A stretch of DNA of 64,000 bases from NCBI RefSeq assembly GCF_000382205.1, contig NZ_KB907789.1:124001-188000 (forward strand), in the 5' to 3' direction. Positions 1 to 9,400 of the stretch are shown here, one piece after another. Within the stretch, counting starts at the first letter, position 1. Each line of letters begins with the position of its first letter. Under the pieces are notes generated by a model. It ran no database searches. It saw only the letters and a program-made list of their open reading frames with translations, and was not told where the DNA came from. Both the position numbers and the translations under genes were made by a program. The DNA is from Dyadobacter beijingensis DSM 21582. GTDB lineage: Bacteria > Bacteroidota > Bacteroidia > Cytophagales > Spirosomataceae.

Positions 1-130
1 TGGCTTCGGCGGCATGGACGATCTTCGCTGATTTGGCATTGCCTGGCCAGTAAAAACCCAGCGAGAGCACGGCGCCGGTCATACCGGATGTTTTCAGAAA
101 ATTTCTTCTGGATAATGTCTGGTTCTCCAT
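1..130 (-). CDS. Xanthine dehydrogenase-family molybdopterin-binding subunit, N-terminal part (cut by window edge)
   Basis: Only the first 43 codons are inside the window; the gene runs off the left edge. The start is the ATG at 130-128. The N terminus carries a twin-arginine signal (SRRNFLKTSG at residues 7-16) followed by a hydrophobic stretch, so the folded cofactor-bearing protein should be exported to the periplasm. It starts 18 bp after a cytochrome c gene and follows a 2Fe-2S subunit gene, the usual order for isoquinoline 1-oxidoreductase or aldehyde dehydrogenase type molybdenum hydroxylases. The large-subunit identity is inferred from the Tat signal and the neighbours, because no catalytic domain is visible. 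A decayed paralogue of such a subunit lies at 1866-2323. Confidence 0.75.
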   Translation of the reverse strand, partial: MENQTLSRRNFLKTSGMTGAVLSLGFYWPGNAKSAKIVHAAEA

Positions 131-148
131 GGTGGATTCAGTTTGAGA

Positions 149-793
149 TTATTTCTTCGGAGCATATGCACCTTTGTTGAGCCAGGTCAGCCAGGCCTTT
201 TTAAATTCGGCATGACTTACCGGCGGCAGCGTCCGTCCTTCTCCCGGGTTCCAGCCAGCAAGCACCAATCCGTCGTCGGCGTGCTCGATCAGCTTTTTAA
301 TATCCTTATTCCCGTTCTTTTTCTTGTCGACCAGCTGTTTGGCAAGCTCATGGGCGCTTTTCCCCTGAAATACCATTTTCATATCCGCCGGCGGCAAATG
401 CCAGTCGGGATTCCCCGGAGGCGTATGCAGGCCTGGCGTATTGGTTTCCTGATGACAGTTAGAACATTTCATCGCAAACACGCCCTTGCCATCATGGCCG
501 CGTTTGGGAGCCATCGTGTGCAAATGACTGTCGTCACCCTGCAACGGCACGTCGCCCGCCGGATGGCAGTTCATACAGCGCGGGCTCATGAGTACTTTGT
601 AAACCGTAGCAAACGCCTTGACAGACTCGATGCTGTCACGGTCGGCGGCGCTCCATTTAACTTCTTTCACCGGCGCATCGTCCTTGCGGAATGCCGATGC
701 TCCTACGGCCATAATGAATACCAGTATCGACAGAATAGTGGCCGTCTTGACCGAAAAGAGATCCCCCTTCCCGTTTTTTGAATATCGTTTCAT
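149..793 (-). CDS. Membrane-anchored cytochrome c with two CxxCH motifs
   Basis: A 214-residue protein with a hydrophobic segment at about residues 17-35, which is a signal anchor, followed by a periplasmic domain. Two haem c attachment motifs are visible, CMNCH at 73-77 and CSNCH at 110-114. It lies 23 bp downstream of the 2Fe-2S subunit gene and 18 bp upstream of the molybdopterin subunit gene, so all three are probably one transcript. Electrons released by substrate hydroxylation probably pass from the FeS clusters through this cytochrome to the respiratory chain. That role is inferred from context; the substrate is unknown. Confidence 0.85.
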   Translation of the reverse strand: MKRYSKNGKGDLFSVKTATILSILVFIMAVGASAFRKDDAPVKEVKWSAADRDSIESVKAFATVYKVLMSPRCMNCHPAGDVPLQGDDSHLHTMAPKRGHDGKGVFAMKCSNCHQETNTPGLHTPPGNPDWHLPPADMKMVFQGKSAHELAKQLVDKKKNGNKDIKKLIEHADDGLVLAGWNPGEGRTLPPVSHAEFKKAWLTWLNKGAYAPKK

Positions 794-816
794 AGCGTGA
801 GATTAAGGTGAGCGAA

Positions 817-1293
817 TTATCCCTGTGAAGTCTTCTTCTGCATTTCGGCAGCCAGATGTATTGCTTTGCGAATGCGCAGGTAGGTCCCGCACCGGCAAAT
901 GTTTCCGGCCATGGCATCGTCGATATCCTGGTCGGTCGGATCCGGCTTCTCGCGCAGCAACACAGCAGCGGACATGATCTGCCCGGAATGACAATACCCA
1001 CATTGGGGTACGTCGATTTCCTGCCATGCCTTTTGGACCGGATGGCTGTTTGTTTCGGACAAACCTTCGATGGTCACCACCTTCTTGCCGACTGCCCGGC
1101 TCACTTTGGTCACGCAGGAGCGCACAGCTTCCCCGTCCAAATGCACCACGCAAGCCCCGCACTGGGCCACGCCGCAACCATACTTGGTACCTTTCAGCCC
1201 GGCCAGATCGCGGATCGCCCATAAAAGCGGCATCTGCGGATCAGCTTCAAGGGGATAATCCTTTTTGTTGATGTTTAATGTGATTTTCGCCAT
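817..1293 (-). CDS. (2Fe-2S)-binding subunit of a molybdenum hydroxylase (IorA-like)
   Basis: A 158-residue protein of normal length for the small subunit of isoquinoline 1-oxidoreductase or aldehyde-oxidoreductase-type molybdenum hydroxylases. The plant-type ferredoxin cluster ligands are Cys40, Cys45, Cys48 and Cys60. The second, all-helical domain binds its cluster through Cys98, Cys101 (CGYC), Cys133 and Cys135 (CRC). It has no signal peptide, so export is presumably by hitch-hiking with the Tat-bearing large subunit. It is the first gene of the three-gene unit and starts with [10 protein letters not shown]. The family assignment is secure; the substrate cannot be told from this subunit. 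Confidence 0.92.
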   Translation of the reverse strand: MAKITLNINKKDYPLEADPQMPLLWAIRDLAGLKGTKYGCGVAQCGACVVHLDGEAVRSCVTKVSRAVGKKVVTIEGLSETNSHPVQKAWQEIDVPQCGYCHSGQIMSAAVLLREKPDPTDQDIDDAMAGNICRCGTYLRIRKAIHLAAEMQKKTSQG

Positions 1294-1372
1294 GGTGAAT
1301 GATTCAGTTGATGGTGAGATTATAGCTCAAGACTTGGCCTACAAAAATTTAGAATAAAACTGGGCCAGCGTG

Positions 1373-1566
1373 TCAACAGAGCTCGCGCGCGCTGCTGAAT
1401 GTCAGCGCCAGCAGCTTCCAATCGCTGGCCTGTTTGGTATATACCTCCGTAACCGTGAATTCCGTATTGGCTTCGCTGCCGCGTACCATTGCATACAAAG
1501 TGATCCGGCTCCAAACAATCGCGGTGTTTCCAACGATTTCAACGGCAACATCATGCTCTGGGAAGC
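1373..1566 (-). pseudogene. C-terminal remnant of an NTF2-like/DUF4440 (SnoaL-type) protein
   Basis: Reading the minus strand from about 1566 to the TGA at 1375-1373 gives about 60 residues. They begin EHDVAVEIVGNTAIVWSRIT and end LLALTFSSAREL, which matches the last three strands of the NTF2-like fold used by DUF4440 and SnoaL proteins. No start codon belongs to this frame and a stop lies just upstream, so the N-terminal half is gone. The break point abuts the AraC remnant on the opposite strand with no spacer. The family call rests on the pattern of the remaining strands and is moderately sure. Confidence 0.5.
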
Positions 1567-1567
1567 T

Positions 1568-1797
1568 ATTTTATGTCGGAGAAACCCAAAACCGTCGGTC
1601 TGCCCACGGTGGCCTACTGCGCCGGTGAGCTTAACCTGACCCCCAAATACTTTGGCGACCTGATCAAAAAGGAAACCGGCGCTGCGAGCCTGGAACTGAC
1701 GGCGCAAGATGTTGCCACGATTGCCGAAGCGGCCAATGACTTACAAGTAATGGGCGATCGGTATATTGAGCGCATGGAGAAGACCACGGGACTGTGA
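1568..1797 (+). pseudogene. Chimeric remnant: AraC-family HTH piece fused to an aldo/keto reductase C terminus
   Basis: An open frame from ATG 1573 (74 codons) is made of two unrelated pieces. The first part, through GLPTVAYCAGELNLTPKYFG and DLIKKETG, is the first helix-turn-helix of an AraC regulator. At about 1682 it switches to a stretch (ELTAQDVATIAEAAN, then MGDRYIERMEKTTGL) that looks like the C-terminal end of an aldo/keto reductase. Neither part could work alone. I read it as a deletion fusion of two formerly adjacent genes rather than a new small protein, although the frame has stayed open across the junction. Confidence 0.55.
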
Positions 1798-1865
1798 TGG
1801 GTTTCACCGGGCGCCACTATCCAATCCCAGCTCAAACGGCTGATCATCCGGTATTGACTGAAATT

Positions 1866-2323
1866 TTACTTATCCGGCACGCCATTCTTGAATGTCATAT
1901 TGCCGAAAAGCGCCGTTCCGATACCGTCGACGATGGCCCCTTCGGTCATGTTAATGGCTGCATCCGGGTTGATGACGATGCCGCAATCTACGGCGCACGT
2001 AACCTTGTTTACGACGGGTTTACCATTTTTGATCTCCAAAGCTTCATTCCGAATGCAGGCGGATGCACGATCATCGCAATCAGCATTCCCGGGGCCGACT
2101 GATCGATACCGAATAACGGGGCGCCTTTGATGATGTTGCCAAGCTCGACATTCTTCTGCGAATGGCCGATGATCTTAAAGTCCTTCACGTTTTTCAGGGA
2201 AACGTCTTTCGGAACAGGGGTCTTCGCCGCTGCCGAAGCCATTTCCCCATACTTAGCTGATTTACCGCTTTTTTTTTTGTGATATAAAACACCGGCCTCA
2301 GTGGTAATCTCCTCAACCGGCAC
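1866..2323 (-). pseudogene. Internally deleted second copy of a molybdopterin-binding hydroxylase subunit
   Basis: The minus strand from 2323 encodes about 95 residues (EITTEAGVLYHKKKSGKSAK through GMLIAMIVHPPAFGMKL) typical of the N-terminal third of IorB-type subunits. At about 2038-2046 the frame shifts and continues as LEIKNGKPVVNKVTCAVDCG and IVINPDAAINMTEGAIVDGI, which belong to the C-terminal catalytic part, ending at the TAA at 1868-1866. The intervening several hundred residues are missing and a stop sits directly upstream of the apparent GTG start. This is a dead paralogue of the family whose live copy begins at 130. Confidence 0.8.
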
Positions 2324-2434
2324 TTTTCATTGATCGGCGGCGGCTGTCCGGAATTTTGTCGCCCTTATTTTTCATCCTATAAATATACCAAATGTTATAG
2401 CCGAATCGAGGGTGCCCTGCGCTGCACACTGATC

Positions 2435-3460
2435 CTATTGAATGACTGCGATTTTTAGCGCTTTGACCTTGCCGGATTGATCCAAAATCTCCACCACATA
2501 TGAGCCGCTGCCGAACGCGCTGATGTCGATGGTTTTTGAAATACCTTTTCCATTGGCTGAATATACCGCTTTACCGCTGAGGTCATAAATCCGGACATAA
2601 GTCAGGGATCGAATATCCTTTACCCCGAGGTGGATCCTTTCGGATGCCGGGTTGGGGAATACGATATTCTGACCTTGAATCCCATCAAACGTCACACTTT
2701 GTATGCTGCTGTATGCAAAAGTTTTATCCTGGTCGACCATTTTCAGGCGATACAGGTTTTCGCCGTTGACCGGCCCGGTATGGACAAACGAATAGTGCAG
2801 CAATACAGCACTTTCGCCGTTCGCCTCCACGCTTCCTACGGCATTCCAATTCAGGCCATTCAGGCTGTGTTCGATCTGAAACTTTTCGCTGTTGGTTTCC
2901 TCCGTCGTCGTCCATTTCAGTAGAGCGGTAGTCCCCTCACGGGCTGCTGCAAAACTGGTGAGTGTTACGGGAAGCGCCACGTCATCGACGGTGATCGCCA
3001 CGCGGGTGAGCGGTGCGGAGATCGTCCAGTCGCCGTCCAGTTGTTGTATCTGGCTGGTGACGGCCAGGCTTTGGTCGCTGCGCCCCCTTACTGACGTTAC
3101 CGGAATATTCCATTCCGGGTTCTGCTCTGACGCATTTGTCCAATCCTCGGTTAGGGTAAAACGGATGTTCGTCGGCGTCGAATTGGAGGCTAGTGTCCAG
3201 CCGACAGGCGTGATGATCGGCCTGCCATCCCAGGGGACTTCGGGCACCATTGTAAATATCACCTGTGCAGTCCCGGCAGGTACCGTTCCGCTCGTCTTTC
3301 CGAATGTTGCCAGAAATGTGCCTTTCCGGGGATACCCGTCGAATGCTTCGGGGGTAAATTCTGCCAGCGCCGCATTCACTTCCTGCGCATGAAGCCGGCT
3401 CCCGAAAAGAAGTATCATAGCGATAAAGCATGACAATGTAATATTTGGTCTGATTTTCAT
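2435..3460 (-). CDS. Secreted protein with type IX secretion C-terminal sorting domain
   Basis: A 341-residue protein with an N-terminal signal peptide (about residues 1-25, ending near LHAQ). The first half, residues 30-160, is a beta-rich region I do not recognise. It is followed at about 165-255 by a module starting LPVTLTSFAAAREGTTALLK, which is common in T9SS cargo. The last about 75 residues (from IVFPNPASERIHLGV to the end) are a type A T9SS sorting domain, so the protein is probably secreted or fixed to the cell surface. It lies 29 bp downstream of the giant secreted protein and is probably co-transcribed with it. Function unknown. Confidence 0.85.
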   Translation of the reverse strand: MKIRPNITLSCFIAMILLFGSRLHAQEVNAALAEFTPEAFDGYPRKGTFLATFGKTSGTVPAGTAQVIFTMVPEVPWDGRPIITPVGWTLASNSTPTNIRFTLTEDWTNASEQNPEWNIPVTSVRGRSDQSLAVTSQIQQLDGDWTISAPLTRVAITVDDVALPVTLTSFAAAREGTTALLKWTTTEETNSEKFQIEHSLNGLNWNAVGSVEANGESAVLLHYSFVHTGPVNGENLYRLKMVDQDKTFAYSSIQSVTFDGIQGQNIVFPNPASERIHLGVKDIRSLTYVRIYDLSGKAVYSANGKGISKTIDISAFGSGSYVVEILDQSGKVKALKIAVIQ

Positions 3461-3489
3461 AGGTCTGGTTTTTAATGCGTTGGAATATT

Positions 3490-6400
3490 TTATTGTTTCG
3501 ACACCCCGATAATTACATTGTTGTTCGTGTAACCCGCCGGGACCTCCCCTCCCGAATTGTCCTTTATGAATGTCCGGAAATTGTAAGCGCCTTTACTCGG
3601 GCTTGCCGGTATGGTGAGCGAGGCAGTTATATTGTAACCTCCCGTCGATGAATACGGTATGTCCACATCGGTGTAGAATTCGTAGAAGCTGATGTTCACG
3701 CTCGACTGCACCCAGTCGGCAGCTGACTGTCCCGTCAGGGTTATGACCGATGCACTGGTGGGTTTAAAAATCTGCAAATAGATCCGGGCGGTCGCATTGG
3801 TATTGATCTTTGTATTTCTGATCCTGATAACCAGGGGATTTGTGGTCACGGCCGTTGTGAATTCCACATTATCCATCACCATATAAGGCCGCAGATCGCT
3901 CGGGCCGGAACAGTCGACTGACGTCGTGGTTACTACTGCCGAAGAATTGTCGGTATTGAAACAGGCATTGGCGCCGTCAAAATAGAAGGCGTAATACACC
4001 CCTGGAACGGGGGCAACCGATGGGTCGGCAACCAGTGTGCCCTCCTGGTGACCGGCCGTTGTGTAGAACACAACCGTCGTTCCCGCAGGCGCGGCGCTGG
4101 TTACCAGGGCGCCCAGGTTAACAGTCGTGACCGGGCACATATTGGACGCCGTAGCCTCAGAAAGAACTACCTGGTCGGTCCCCGCATTGCAGATTACGAC
4201 CACATCGCCGCAGGCGATCGCCATTTTCTGCAACACCGGTGTTACGGCCGTATTCGAAGTGGCGAGGTCGGCGCGGTATTGGATGTAGCGCGACGAGCCC
4301 CCGACATCGCTACCGCTGCTCGGGATCGGTGCAAATGCAGTCCAGGAAGCATCCGGAACGGCTACATTACCCTGTCGCTGGAACAGTTGCAGACTTGCAC
4401 CGTCCGGTACGCCCGCCGACCAGGTGGCGGCCCCCCAGGTTTTTGGCATACCACCGTCAAAAACCCTTGACGTAAATGTTCCCGACGGCTGATAGGGCGT
4501 GACACGCAGCCAGTCAACGCTCACGCCCGGAGCACTTTCCGAGAAATCACTGATTCCCACACGCATGGGCGTCGCCAGGGCCGTGTTGCTGGTATGGACC
4601 AATGCTCCGTCAATGTAAAACAGGATGTTGGCAGGATTCCAGTCGATTCGGTAAAGGTGCGGGGTTCCGTTAAAATTTCCGGGGAGGTTTACGTTTTCTG
4701 CCGCTCCATTCAGGTTCACGCGGGCTTGCAGCACGTTGGTACTGCTACCGGTGCTAAACATGATCCAGGTGGCTGTATTGTTGTACATATCCACATTATT
4801 ACCGGCCCCGAACCCGATATGCTGGAACGATGAAGCGCCGAAAGTGCCCACAAATTCGAGAGAAGTGCCGGGCGACAAGGTAGCTCCTTCCGGCTGGGTG
4901 TTGAAGCGGGCACCATTCACTACCAACTGGCCGCTTGTGATAACCGAGCTCCCGCCCCCGCTCCATGGAAAGCTTTGCCACTGGTCTGTCGGAGGCAGGA
5001 TCGAAAATTCTTCGCTCAGTGCCGGTTTCAGGGTAACACCCGCATTTGTAACGGCTGAGCCGCTTCCGGTTTCTCCGGAATTGAAATTTTCGAAGGTCAG
5101 ATCTTCAAAACAGGCGGGTTCCGGCTCGGCGGCAGTCGCAAAGCTCAAAGGTGCATCCGGCGATGCAGGCGAAGTTGAACTGGCCGACAGGGCGTCAGCG
5201 GAACTCACCCGGAAATAATACGTGCTACCAGCAGCAAGGCCTGTAATCGTAACGGAATGGCTGGTAACCAACCCTCCCTCACCGGCAGCACTTTGGTTAA
5301 GCTGATCGGCACCAGTACCGTAATACACCAGTGTGCTGGCGGGCTCGTCGGTAGACCATGTGAACGTCGCCGATCCGGGCGCCGGTTGCGTCACAATCAG
5401 ATTGGTGATCTGCGGCGCCTGGTTGGCTACGGCTTCGTAGGTAGCGATGTAGCTGCCATTATTCGCTGGGAAAAAGGCATAGGAAATGCCTTTGATCGTC
5501 TGGGTTGTGTAAGCCACTGCATTGCCGTTCGCTGTGATGCCTGTCAGCTGGCCGCTTTGGGCGGCCGACGGCACCATGGCCTGCATATTGTTGGAACCGG
5601 CGGCCGCAGCAATGTCGAATTGCAGGGCATTGGCCGTCCAGCTCACCGCACCGAACGAAGAGTTATTCCGTCCGTCGAGCCAGGTAAGCATTTGCCGGGC
5701 GGCAATGACGGGAATTTGTCGGGCCTGCGCCGCGCTGATGATCGCGTCGGATCCCGCCGAACTGGCGGCATCGGTATGCATATTGGCCGTGAAAACGCCA
5801 TAGTAACCTTTGCTGCCCGTCGCATTGTCGAGCAGGTAGGCAATGTGCGCCGGATAATCTATCCCCGACTCGTCGGTGAGCTGCGTTGTGGCCTGGTAAA
5901 CGTCGATCAGCGAGCCGTCCCGGTCTGCAAACCGCATGGGGATACCCGAGCCTGTGAACATTCCGGGGCGGTTGCCTACCCATTGTCCAGGCCAGTAGTA
6001 GTAGTTGACATCCAGCCGTATCCCGTTTTCCAGTTCCAGCTTGGGCATGGTGGCCCAGTCACTCCAGGCAATGCAATGCGTCCTGTGGGTGATGGTGGGC
6101 GAAAGGCCGGGAAATGCGGCCGACATCTGGGCCAGCTGATCGCTGAAAAACCCTCTCAGCGAATTCTCGTCAAAATTATTGCAGCCGGTAGACAAATGAA
6201 GCCCTATTTCGAAACCCTGCGCCTGGAATGCCGCTGCCTGAGCAGCGGTGATCGGTGTTCCGGGATAAATGTACGATGTTCCCCGCACGGCCGTCCAGTT
6301 GTCGACTGCCTGCTGGTCATTGGCCGTACTTTTGGTAACATACTCTTCGAATCTTGCGCTCGTACCACCATTTCCGTGGTCGTCCCCGGTCATGATCACA

Positions 6401-9400
6401 GCGGCTTTCAATCCGCGGGGCAGGTACCAGAAGCGCGGCAGCGGCTTTTTATGCAAGTTGCCTTGCAGGATGATGTTAGCCAAAAGGCGCTGTTGCTCGT
6501 CGGCCTGCGGGATGCCTACTTTGTTGAAGTCAATCCAATCCGGGTAAAACAGGTCATCCGAACGGATCGGTCCCTCCTGCCCGTCGCGCTTTTGTCCGCT
6601 CCACGCGGGGTTACCCTGGCGCGTGTAAACGACAGAACGGGCCAGATCATAAGTGAATGCGACTGCCTGGCCCCCGTTTGCCCCCACTTTGTTGAGCGTT
6701 ACCGCCGGATGAAGCGTGGCTGTTCCGGCATCGGAAAAGAGGGTTGCGATGCTGGTAGCACCATTCAGTGTGTACAGATCGGCGGTTCCGTGAAATTGAA
6801 TGCTTTCGTCGACAATGCCTGCCCCGGGACCGGTCGCTGTCTGAACTTTCAAATATTTGTCGGTGAGGGTCCCTCCCGCAGGCGTGATGCCGAACAGGGG
6901 CGCGAGGCCCGCCGCAGGTTTGAAGGCGATCAGCGTCCCACCGGCATTAACCCAGTTGGTGAGAACGGTAATATTGTCCCCCGATAACCCGATTTCTCCC
7001 AAAACAATCACATCGTAGCTGTTCAGCAGGCCCGGATCGGCGCTGATTTCGGCAATATCCTTTGCAGCAAATTCATTTAAACCCTCCGCTCTCAAAATCT
7101 CGACCGGGTAGCGGCTGAATGGATTTGACACCGAGCTGATCACCAGGATCGGCCCGCCCGGCCCGTCATTCGGCGAAGGTCCGGGTGCCGGCTGCGTCGT
7201 GAATGAGAAAGATAGATCGGCCGCCAGTGCGTTCCCCGCGATGTCTTTAATCCGGGCCGCCGCAGCACCGCCTTTTACCAACACATTGTAGGTAGTAGCA
7301 TAGCCCAATGCCGTGGCGGGATCGATGGTGACCATCAGGTTTCCGGCGTCGTACGCAATACTTGCGGCAACCTCCTGGCCCGCATTGCTGAATACAATGC
7401 TGGCGTTTGAAACAGTGGCAGGGTCAATGGCTTCGCTGAATCTGACAGTAATATTGCTGCTGATATTGATGCCGGCAGCATTTGCACCGGGAACCGTGGC
7501 TATCACCGTTGGCGGAGTTACATCCGGGCGATCCTCAGTTTCAAATACCACATCCACGAAATAATTGCTCGACTGATAGTTGTCTGTCGGGAATGCAGGC
7601 GCCGGCGAATATTTATACACCCCATTTTTGCCGTCCTCGTCATTGGCGAGTCCTTTCAGCGGCCCATTGATCCTGGCTGCATCGAAATAAGGATTCGCGG
7701 CTGAGTAGAAGGCCGACCCGCTATGGTAGGAAATGATGTAAGTAGTGTTTGCCAAAATAGCAACAGGCTGGCTGAACATGACCTGCTGCCACCCGGAAGC
7801 CGTTTCGTTGATGAAAGTGGCCTGAGCGAGCAGGTCTCCCGCCCTGCTGTAAAGCTGTCCGATATGCGTGCCGATATTACCCGGGTGTTTGTAAAAACGT
7901 GCACCGGTCACAAAGCCGTCGATCGAGGAGCGGAACTTCATCCCCAGCTGGATCGCCTGGTTGCCATCCTGGTTCAGGGTTTGATCGGGCACATCGGTAG
8001 CCCGGAACACCGTACAGGGGCAAGGAAGTATGCCGGGCTCCGTCACATCCACGTTGGTGGCGGCGATCGTACTGATATTACCCGAATCGTCAAAAGAACG
8101 CGCCCGGACCGTCGCTGCGCCCTGGCTTGCCGGTACCCACGCATATGTCCAGCTGTTGGTGCCGGTGGCCCGGTGCCAGGTGATGCCGCCATTCACGGAG
8201 ACCTCCACCCCAGCCACGATGTTCGCATCCGCCGCCGTGCCGCTAATGACCACCTCCGAGCCCGCCGCAACGCTCCCCGCCTCTGCCGGAGCCGTTATCT
8301 GGACCGTTGGCGCCTGCAAGTCGCCAGACTCGGTAGCAATCGTAAGTTCCTCCTGAATGGTCTGGGGCTGCACGCCCATGTCGGCAAAAAGGTTGATGGT
8401 TGCCTGTTGCATGGCCAAACTCACGGGATCGCTACCGCGGTCGTGCTGGTCGTCCAGCCCCCAGGCCCATTGCACCGTGCCTGCACCGAACACCAGTGCA
8501 CCGCCCGAATGCCTGTAAAGGCTCAGGTGGTGTGTCTTTCCAGCCACGACGGTGCGCGAAAGGATGATCCGTCCCGCCGGGTACGAGCTGCGATAGCTTT
8601 CCTGCTCGGGATTCCATTCGTAACCCAGCGTGTTTTCCGCCAGCGTGGCGGAAGTGCCGTCGTTTATCGAAGCCACAGTGGTATTACGCCAGAAACGCAG
8701 GCTCTTGTAGTCGCTGGGGACTTGAATCGTACCGGTGGTGCCTTCCCAGCTGATCTGCCCGGTCAATTCATTTTCGGGGTTACAGCCATCGGCAGCCGCA
8801 AACTCGCAACCGCTCCGCCACAGGCCCGTCCATTCGTCGGTACTCGTGTCGCATTTGCCATTACACTGGTTTTCTCCGTCGGCACCTTCCTTGTAGCAGA
8901 CCAGCGTACGGTAGGGCGTACCGGCCACATCCACGCTGTTTTCCCACCGTGTTTTCCAGTAAATTTCGTTGCCGCTGAAAAACGCCAGGTGGGTACGGCT
9001 GTCCCGGGCGGCGGTCACATGCTGCCGCATGCCTTTGGACCAATATTCATCATGTCCCACCGACATAAAAACCTGATGGTTCGCGATGAGTGCACCCCTT
9101 CTGTCGGTATCGACATTGGTGGTATAGGTTACATCAAATCCGTTCTTTTCAAGAAAGCGGATCATCGGATACTCTGAATTGAACAGAAAATCCTCATAAG
9201 CTCCCCCACCTCCGCCGCCGCTTCGCGTAAGAAAAGGCCGGTTGTAGCTTACCTTCGACGCCTTGCCTCCTGCACCCGTATACAGGCTCCTTCCGTTGCC
9301 GTTATCTCCATATACATTGTAGGCTTGCCAGGTGGCGTCCGAGGTCTGAAACATCAGCGCGGCACTACTCCCATCGTCGCGGACGACGAAGGTGATATGA

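Noticed and set aside
2324-2434. Short minus-strand frame MKNKGDKIPDSRRRSMKSAG before the deleted hydroxylase remnant
   Set aside because: Only 20 codons, not in frame with the remnant, and no family likeness; regarded as degraded spacer.
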